Positions 56,407 through 64,000 of a stretch of 64,000 nt of DNA are shown in pieces; positions within the stretch are counted from its first letter, which is position 1; the number at the start of each line of letters is the position of its first letter. The stretch comes from Zizania palustris. Lineage: Eukaryota > Streptophyta > Magnoliopsida > Poales > Poaceae. The stretch spans positions 53,743,624-53,807,623 of the forward strand of contig JAAALK010000288.1 in NCBI GenBank assembly GCA_019279435.1. Reading direction: 5' to 3'. Under the pieces are notes generated by a model, which ran no database searches, was not told the DNA's origin, and worked only from the letters and a program-made list of their open reading frames with translations. A program made the position numbers and the translations under genes.

Positions 56407-58190
56407 ATGACGGGTACATCTACATCGGCCACCGGTACATCTATAAAGACTACTATGTCTACACCACCGATGGACACCATAGGAGGCGCGGATATCGACA
56501 ACCGCAACATCCTAACACCTACTCTTGAAGATATTCCCGTAGAAGACCGAGCAGAGATCGAGGCAAAGTTAAAGGCACTCCAAGACATGATGCCTGGGGC
56601 TATGTCAAGACACGCGCAGGCTTCATCAAGTGCGACATCATCGTTTATCTTCTTTAGAGATTGAGCAAAAAATAGCCGCATCAGTAGATCAAGCCGTTAG
56701 CGCTTCGCTATCCAACCGTTTAGATTCGACAGTTAGCTCCCAAGTAGAGGCGACTCTTAGAAGGTTCAGCTTTACTGAGGCCGTACCACCAGTCCCTATT
56801 GCTAGTGTACCTCCGGTAAATCATGTGTACAACAGAACTGACGGTAGCACTAGCAATACCGTTACGTCTCCGGCCTCAACACCCATGGCCGAGACTAGTC
56901 ATTATGCTTACGGCCAAGCTAGCACCGCATACCATGCACCACCACCACCTACGCCGGTACCATCCCTGCCCGCGCTGCCCGCACCACATGCACAGGGCAC
57001 CTGGGCTCAAGCATGTCGTACAACTAGCGCGTAGGGAAGAGGCCCATGGCTGACACGCCGATATCCCACCACGTGTCGTGCCCCCGCACGAGAGACGTGC
57101 GTAGGCAGCAGGCCAAGATGACCTAGAGGATCGAATCCACACACTATTTAGGGAATGCGCCGGCTTCGTGCCTAGGGGTCGGGTTAGGGTTTACCGTAAG
57201 CCATATCCCGATCATTTCGATACAATACCCTACCCCCGCGGCTATAGAATCCCCGAATTCACTAAGTTCAATGGCTAGGGTAGCAAAACCATATTAGAGC
57301 ATGTTAGTCAATTTTTAGCATAGTGTGGAGAAGCTAGCAGGACAGACGCTCTAAAAATTAGACTATTTTCTCTCTCGCTATCCGGCACTGAATTCACTTG
57401 GTTCTCGGCGCTCCCGCCGAACTCCGTTCAGACGTGGGATGAATTGGAACAAAAATTCCATGACTACTTTTACACGGGTGAGACAGAACTTATTCTTTCA
57501 CACTTGACATCGGTTAGGCAGAAATCTAACGAGAACGTCTCCGAGTGTTATCAAGCATTTTAGGGATACTAGAAACTGATGTTTCAGCCTTAGTATCTCA
57601 GAAAGGGATTTGGCGGAACTAGCTTTTAATGGGGTGCGTTTCAAGATTAAAGAAAGATTAGACAACCAGAACTGTTTAGAGGTTAGCCAAGTCTTGCAGT
57701 AGGCTCTAGTCCAGGAAGGCCGAGCCAAAGATAAAAAGTTTGTTAAGACATTTAACAAGCCTAGGGCTGAAATCCACGTCATGGAACACTCCGACGAGGA
57801 GGAGTTAGAAGAGGAGGATTCGACCGACATGTACGCGACCAAATGGGTTTGGAACGCTAAGAGTAAACCCATCACGTGCTCCGAGTTACAGCCGTCTCCC
57901 ACAAAGAATCGGCCTAGCTAGGTCAAGTACTCATTTGACATAACTAAGTGTGACAAAATATTTGATTTTCTCTTAAAGAACCAGCTTCTCAGGTTCCCTA
58001 AAGCCCAAGTCATTCCATCTACCGACGAATTGAAGAAACATCCATACTGTAAGTGGCATGATTCACATTCACATAATACTAATGACTGCAATGTTTTTCG
58101 ACGGCAGGTTCAATCGGCCATAGAAGAAGGACGATTGAAAATAGACCATAATCTAAATATGAATCTAGACAAAGATCCTTTCTCCCGTTA
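56407..58190 (+). pseudogene. gypsy-like gag, copy 1
   Basis: Starts MTGTSTSATGTS. Contains EQKIAASVDQAVSASLSN, then the gag core (YPRGYRIPEFTKFNG, FSLSLSGTEFTWFSALPPNS, ELEQKFHDYFYTG). Acidic EEELEEEDSTDMYA, and CKWHDSHSHNTNDCNVF, a plausible CHHC-type knuckle. Many stops and frameshifts. No pol domain follows before the next LTR at 58502. Confidence 0.75.
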
Positions 58191-58501
58191 ATGCCGTCGA
58201 CCTCAGCGAGAAGAAGGTGTTGATTCGGCCAAAACAGGCCGAGTCGATTAGAGGGAAGGCAATAATTGTTGGAGAACCATGCACGTGCACACTCATACCA
58301 AAGAACCCCGAGGTAGGAGTCTGGAAACAAAACATTAGCATCCCTTCGGCTAAGGCTCGCAAGAAGCCGAAGGTAACATACAAGATGCTGTTGAACAAGC
58401 ATCAAAGAAAAGACAAGCAGGCCCCCGCGCTAAAAAACTAAGTCAGCCGAAGGGCCCAAGGCGTTCGGAGGGTGGCTTCGGACAAAAGTGGCCGAGCCCT
58501 C
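58191..58501 (+). other. Tail of gag copy 1 before LTR 2
   Basis: Carries the NAVDLSEKKVLIRPKQAES-type tail and ends in CGAAG-rich DNA. I see no clear polypurine tract before the LTR, so part of the internal region may be deleted. Confidence 0.45.
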
Positions 58502-59941
58502 TGTTGATAGCAAAAAATGACATTAATGGCTAGATCGTCAAAATATCAATTTTGGTGATTTGGGCCGAAAAATACACATGTCCGGGGTCAGGACGAAGCC
58601 CTACAGGGCCGAAGGTCCATTGGGCTATGGGCTTCGAAAAGCCTCTAGCCAGCCCACGGCCTTCGGCTAGGAAGGCTTCGGAGGCCCACGCTGCCGAAGC
58701 TTCGGCCCGAGGAGTCAGGCCGAAGCCCTATAGGGCCGAAGATCAATTGGGCAATGGGCTCCGAAAGCCTCTAGACAGCTTACGGCCTTCGGCCGGGAAG
58801 CCTTCGGAGGCCCACGCCGCCGAAGCTTCGGCCTGAGGAGCAGGCCTCGACGGGCCTGGCCGAAGCCCACTTTGGCAGAGATAGATTTGGATGCGTTTCC
58901 AGCTCAATCTTTATCTCTATATGGCCGGATTAATAGTAGATTAGATTAGGAATTAAACCCCTATAAATAGAGAGATAGGGCCGGCGTGAGAAGCCCCCCC
59001 AACACAAACCAAACCAAAGCCCGAGCTTTGATCGTATTTACTTTACCTTTATTTTCCTGTACCTCTTCGTGGGTTTGCCTGGAAGCCCTCCGACGACCAC
59101 TTCGGAAAAGTGGTAACCCTTGTTACTTCGCTTGTGAAGTATCCATTAATCTACGTAATATATTGCTATCACCTTGTTACTTCACCTGTGAAGTATCCGC
59201 TAATCTGCGTAACAGATTGCTACCTTCGCTACTAGTGCAACTACTTAGCAAAAATTCGGTCCTCAGGCCGAATTGGTACTTCGAATTATCTCTGTTGCAG
59301 GTTCGCACATTCGGAGCTACTTCGCAGGAGGTATCTGGAGCTGAGAGATCGGTTTCGGAGGTCATCAGACACCCTTCGGCGGACTGCAGGATCCGGCAAT
59401 AGGCTTCACCAGCATACTTCGTCAACGGGCTTCACCACGACTATACTTCATCAACGGGCTTCACCACGACTATACTCCGCATCAGACTGAAGTTGCGTCT
59501 ACGCGTTGCCCTCGCGTCATTATTCCGTAGTTTGCTGTATCGGAGGTCTCACGCCGAACCCCGCTGTTCGGAGGATGATCACCACGTCCAGATCCTTTCG
59601 GAGTCCATCTTCGGCCGGATCAGTCCGAACGCCGAAGCACCCTTTGGTGGAGTACTTCGCGTCGAACGCCGAAGGTATACTTTGGTGACCCCTTCGCACC
59701 AGACTTCGAACCAGGCGGGCTCTGACTGGTTTGATGATTTTATTCTGTTTAATCTATCTCTTTCGGCTAATTGGATTATTTTGTGTAATCTGGTTGCCTG
59801 GCGACTCCACCCCTTATCACAACTAAGGGTAGTCGGAACACGACGTCGGTGCCACGTCACGCTTAGGCCTGTCCCTAAGTATCCGTGCACTTTTGGATCG
59901 TCGAACTGACCCAAGTGTGGGGGCATGATTCCGTGTCAACA
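58502..59941 (+). repeat. LTR 2 of gypsy-like gag family
   Basis: 1,440 bp, TGTTGATAGC to GTGTCAACA. TATA box 58962-58969. Has two tandem copies of a 127 bp unit (from 58587 and 58714) where LTR 1 has one, and two copies of the 54 bp unit where LTR 1 has three. Confidence 0.85.
58587..58840 (+). repeat. 127 bp tandem duplication in LTR 2
   Basis: Units start GTCAGGACGAAGCCCTA and GTCAGGCCGAAGCCCTA at 58587 and 58714. Confidence 0.85.
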
Positions 59942-59966
59942 CACTTTTGGCGACTTCGCTGGGGAC

Positions 59967-62000
59967 ATGATGAGTACGTCTACATCGGCCACCGGTACAT
60001 CTACATCAACTACTATGTCTACACCGCCGATGGACACAATAGGAGGCGCAGATATCGACAACCACAACATATTGTCACCTACACTTGAAGATATCCCCGC
60101 TGTAGACCGAGCAGAGATCGAGGCAAAGTTAAAGGCACTCCAAGACATGATGCTTGGGGGCTACATCAAGACATGCGCAGGCTTCATCAAGCGCGACATT
60201 GTCACCCCCGACCTCAGCTCATGTCCAGGTAACACCTGTATCGCCTTGTTTATCTTCTTTAGAAATTGAGCAGGAAAATAGCTGCATCAGTAGATCAAGC
60301 CGTTAGCGCTTCGCTAGCCAACCATTTGGATTCGACAGTCAGCTCCCAAGTAGAGGCGACTCTTAGAAGGTTCGGCTTTACCGAGGCCGTACCTCCAGTT
60401 CCTATTGCTAGTGCGCCACCAGCAAACCATGTGTACGGTAGAACTAACGATAGCATTGGCACGATCATGTCTCCGGCCTCATCACTTGTGGCCGAGACCA
60501 GTCATTATACCTACGGTGAAACTAATGCTGCATACCACGCACCACCTGCGCCAATACCCGCGCTACCCGCACCACACGCGCAGACGCCCGGGCACGAGCA
60601 CGTTATACAGATAGCACGTAGGGAAGAAGCACACGGCCGACACGCCGATATCCCACCGCGTGTCGTGCCCCCGCATGAGAGGCGCGCACAAGCAACATAC
60701 CAAGATGATATAGAGGAGCTGGTCCACGCACTATTTAGAGAATGTGCCGGCTTCGTGCCCAAGGGATGGGTTAGGGTTTACCGCAAGCCCTACCCCGACC
60801 ATCTTTATACGGTACCCTACCCCCGCGGCTATAGGATCCCTGAATTCTCTAAGTTCGATGGCGAGGGTAGCAAGACCATGCTAGAGCACGTTAGTCAATT
60901 TTTGGCGCAGTGTGGAGAGGTTAGCGGGATAGATGCCCTAAAGGTTAGACTATTTTCTCTCTCGCTATCCGGCACTGCTTTCACTTGGTTTTAGGCGCTC
61001 CCACCGAACTCCATCCACATGTGGGACGATTTAGAGCGGAAATTCCATGATTACTTCTACACGGTGAGACAGAACTTAGGCTTTCGCATTTGACATCGGT
61101 TAAACAAAAATCTAGTGAGAGCGCCTCTGAGTACATCAAGCGTTTCAGGGATACTAGAAACCGATGTTTTAGCCTTAATATTTCAGAAAGGGACTTGGCG
61201 GAGTTAGCTTTTAACGGGTTACGTTCCGAAATAAAAGAAAGATTAGATAACCAAAACTTTTTAGAAGTTAGCCAAGTTCTACAGTAGGCTCTGGTCCAAG
61301 AAAGCCGGGCCAAAGATAAGAAATTTATTAAGACGTTTAGCAAGCCTAGGGCCGAAATCCACATCATGGAACGCTCTGATGAGGAGGAGACAGAGGAAGA
61401 GGATTCGACTGACATGTACGCGGCCGAATGGGTTTGGAGCACTAAAAATAAACCTGCCACTTGCTCCGAGTTACGACCATCCCCCACAAAGAATAGACTT
61501 AGTGAGGTCAAGTACTCGTTCGATATAACTAAATGTGATAAAATATTTGATTTTCTCTTAAAAAGTCAACTTATCAGGTTACCTAAGGGTCAGGTCATCC
61601 CACATGCCGATGAGTTAAAGAAGCATCTATACTGTAAGTGGCATGATTCACATTCGCATAATACCAATGATTGCAATGTTTTTTGACGGTAGATACAATC
61701 GGCCATAGAAGAAGGACGATTGAAGATAGACTATGATCCAAAGATGAAGCTAGATAAAGATCCTTTTCCAGTCAACGCCGTCGACCTCGGCGAAAAGAAG
61801 GTGTTGATTCGGCCAGAACAGGCCGAGTCAACTAAAGGGAAAGATGTGATTGTTGGAGAACCGCGCACTCGCACACTCGTGCTAAAGAACCCCGAGGTAG
61901 GAGTATGGAAACATAACGTTAATACCCCTTCGGCTAAGGCTCGCAGAGGCCGAAGGTGACATATGATATGCTGTTGAACAAACATCAGAGAAGGGCCAAG
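59967..62000 (+). pseudogene. gypsy-like gag, copy 2
   Basis: ATG 59967 (MMSTSTSATGTST). Frameshift near 60260, then a 240-codon open frame through the gag core (YPRGYRIPEFSKFDGEGS, FSLSLSGTAFTWF) to a TAG at about 60993. Further pieces: ISERDLAELAFNGLRSEIKE, CKWHDSHSHNTNDCNVF, and NAVDLGEKKVLIRPEQAES to about 61960. Better preserved than copy 1. It breaks at about 62000 into unrelated pol DNA. Confidence 0.75.
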
Positions 62001-62004
62001 GAAG

Positions 62005-62209
62005 CATGATGAGGACATCACTTCACATGATACACACATGGAGCCTCCACCTACAATTCAGTTACTAGGACGAATCACACGCGCCCGTGCCCGTCGCTTG
62101 AACCATGAGGTTAATTCGTTCCATAGCAACTTTGATTATATTTGTTTGGATGGGATGCTACTGAATACTAGTGATATTTGTTGCTTAGGAACATGGGAAA
62201 TGGAATAGA
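62005..62209 (+). pseudogene. C-terminal end of a gypsy pol (chromovirus-like)
   Basis: One frame: KHDEDITSHDTHMEPPPT, GRITRARARRLNHEVNSF, SNFDYICLDGMLL, ending WEME with TAG at about 62207. The 'TRARARxLN' string is typical of the end of Del/Tekay-like polyproteins. Everything upstream is lost. Confidence 0.65.
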
Positions 62210-62239
62210 AGAATTGGAGTTCAAGACGGAGCCGCACGG

Positions 62240-62914
62240 ATGTTTGAAGTCAAGATTTCGCTGGTTCGGACTACGTCGACCACCCTGCACCAAAATGGCC
62301 ATAACTTCCTCATACGAAGTCCGATTGGCGCGTTCTTGGACTTTTTGGAAAGCTGAGGAGAAGACGGATCTTTTGCCGTTGGTTTCACATCATTTGGAGT
62401 CTCGAGTAGACCTGTGTATTTAAAACAGTACTGCATGACAGAACTGGGCCGTGTTGGCCATAATCTGAGTCTGTACGTCTTCTAGCCCACAGCCCAAGTC
62501 TGTTCCCCTTCCACAGGCCACCACCCTATATATTCTCACGCCAGCCAACTCTAGGGTTAGGTTTTGCTTTGTTGCATCTACACTGTTGTGTTTAGATCCA
62601 GCCTCTTGCGCCGGACCGATTGGCTGCCGCATTGGCGTTTGTGAAACCTCAACTTATCTTCGTTTGTCTGTGATTTGGCATTCGATTTGTATCCTTCCTG
62701 TTCTTGCTTGTGTTCTTGGGTTCGCTTGCAGGAATTAGCCTTCGTGGCGAGGGTCAATCGCGTCCTGCGTGGTTGATAACCAACGGAGACAGTGGTGTAA
62801 CGATTGCAAGGTTTTGATCCGCCGGACCAGAGCCTTGGATCGCCAACGTCGAGATTCTCCACCAACCCAAGTTTATCCCTTACCTAGCGGAAGATTGGGA
62901 CCACTCCCCCATCA
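62240..62914 (+). repeat. LTR of chromovirus-like element (left boundary approximate)
   Basis: Lies between a pol end and an exact primer site, ends CCCCCATCA at 62914. Has TATATATTC near 62526 and CTAGGGTTAGG. Left end is probably a TG around 62240. No partner LTR in the window. Confidence 0.6.
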
Positions 62915-62916
62915 GC

Positions 62917-62930
62917 TGGTATCAGAGCTC
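62917..62930 (+). other. Primer binding site, tRNA-iMet type
   Basis: TGGTATCAGAGCTC two bases after the LTR end. Confidence 0.85.
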
Positions 62931-64000
62931 AGATTTCCCGTTAGGTAATCTTGATCTGTTTTTGTTTTACCCAGAGTCCAGAAAACCGCACCAAAAAAAT
63001 TCCCCACCGAGAACCCCTTTGTGCCTTGCGATTTTAATTTCAGTTTTAACTTTGTTGAGTTCGTGTTCTTGGTCGAGTCTTGTTGCTGGTTTAGTCATCC
63101 CTCTGTGTCGTTTGAGTAGTAGTTGTTCTTGTGTCTCAGAAAAAAATTCCCCACCGAAACCCCCCCCTTCCGCAACCCTACTTTGTTTTCCACATCCAGT
63201 TTTGTGACCCCCCTTCGGTAAAACAGGCATAACTTTTCGCTCGTTTGGCAGAAAAATCTGAAATTTTTTGAGCGTGTTCCTGACTCAATTTGGAGGGTAC
63301 CCTAACCCACAAAGGTCGGTTAGCCCTCACCAAAATAGCCAAAAAAAATCGGGAAGATAAAGAAAAAAATTGGACAAAGTTTTTGCTCGCCGGACAGCGA
63401 ACTTGTTTGAATTTTTGTGAGCCACATCCCACCTCAGTTGCAGGTGCCAATTTTTGTGGTTACTCCTCTGGTCATCCTTGTTTCAAAAAAATAGAGTGAA
63501 AAAAAAGAGAAAAAAAAATAATAAAAAAAGAGAAACAGTCCTGTTAGTTGCTTGTCCGAACTCTTGTCCGAACTCCTGTCCGAACTCTTGTCCGATCTGA
63601 GGCAGTCTTTGGCTGTTTGTTGCTTGTCCGATCTCTTGTCCGAACTCTTGTCCGAACTCTTGTCCAATCTGAGGCAGTCTTTGGCTGTTTGTTGCTTGTC
63701 CGATCTCTTGTCTGAACCTTTGTCCGAACTCTTGTCCGATCCGAACAGCAGCAGAAAAAAAAGAGAAATTTTTTTTTTGCACATACCCTTGTCCGATCAC
63801 TTGTCCGATCTCTTGTCCAATCCCTTGTCCGATCTATAGAGAGCTGATTTTGACCTGTTTTTGCTTCCTTTTGATTTTTGGGCACATAGATTCCCTCTAT
63901 TGCTTGAACTTTCACTTTGGGAGCACTACGGTCAGCAACTTTGACGAGTACTAGGGAATACTTATTGAACTTGGTTTAACTGTTATTATTATCGCTAATC
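62931..64000 (+). other. Leader of chromovirus-like element, runs off the window
   Basis: No gag start seen before the window ends. Contains homopolymer-rich segments and the 12 bp/72 bp minisatellite at 63551-63836. Its open frames follow from the repeat and are not called as genes. Confidence 0.5.
63551..63742. repeat. Minisatellite: 72 bp higher-order unit of 12-mers
   Basis: Units start at 63551 and 63623 (72 bp each: four CTTGTCCGAACT-like 12-mers plus a 24 bp spacer GAGGCAGTCTTTGGC...). A third partial unit begins at 63695. More 12-mers occur at about 63786-63836. Confidence 0.9.

Noticed and set aside
63551..63836. CRISPR-like regular repeat
   Set aside because: 12-mers are contiguous without unique spacers, the context is a plant retrotransposon leader, and no cas genes exist.
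63544..63915. Repeat proteins rich in DKSSDK / RTRVRT on the minus strand
   Set aside because: They are readings of the 12 bp minisatellite in different frames, with no start context.

Overview
This window is plant nuclear DNA, almost certainly from a grass and probably a panicoid. The evidence is: plant-type GT-AG introns; an importin-alpha gene very close to the rice alpha-1b type; a (CCG)n-rich 5' leader; and a dense nest of Ty1/copia and Ty3/gypsy LTR retrotransposons with grass-style LTR ends and tRNA-iMet primer sites. No prokaryotic operon, CRISPR array, rRNA or tRNA gene is visible. I see only two host genes; nearly everything else is retrotransposon.

Layout. 1-4446: end of a reverse-oriented non-autonomous gypsy (Tat-like) element carrying a five-exon antisense gene (aORF). 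4970-31513: one 26.5 kb composite copia element (TSD GATAG). It holds a deleted, non-autonomous Tat-like unit (8800-24304), which itself holds a reverse gag-only copia element (14446-21764, TSD CAAGG). A solo LTR (26234-28227, TSD ATGTG) splits its RNase H domain. 31690-32482: reverse relic of a Tat-like element. 32949-44981: importin alpha in ten exons; its 8.7 kb seventh intron holds a very young chromovirus (35498-40754) abutting a truncated copia element (40755-43717), whose gag is split by a 986 bp element with an 8 bp TSD. 45739-46696 (minus): a two-exon four-helix membrane protein of the DUF1218 type, tail to tail with importin. 48610-54110: a complete non-autonomous Tat-like element (TSD AATGC) with sense gag and antisense aORF, inserted in an old copia relic. 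55069-62000: head-to-tail LTR-gag-LTR-gag array of a gypsy-like family. 62005-64000: pol end, LTR, primer site and leader of another chromovirus-like element, with a 72 bp higher-order minisatellite.

How things fit. Host coding is limited to a nuclear-import receptor and a probable wall/membrane protein. The most interesting TE signal is the aORF system. Several Tat-like copies carry an antisense gene with its own TATA box about 120-150 bp upstream of the ATG, and with introns in that orientation. These introns survive retrotransposition because the genomic RNA is the opposite strand. A second recurrent theme is recombination between LTR elements: internal-LTR-internal junctions occur in three places, and a nearly identical LTR pair has non-matching flanks. 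A third is a copia gag extension with repeated CxxC pairs in coiled coil, present in two distinct families.

Limits: family names are from recognition of motifs, not searches. Splice sites are read by eye. Boundaries given as 'about' are uncertain by tens of bases.
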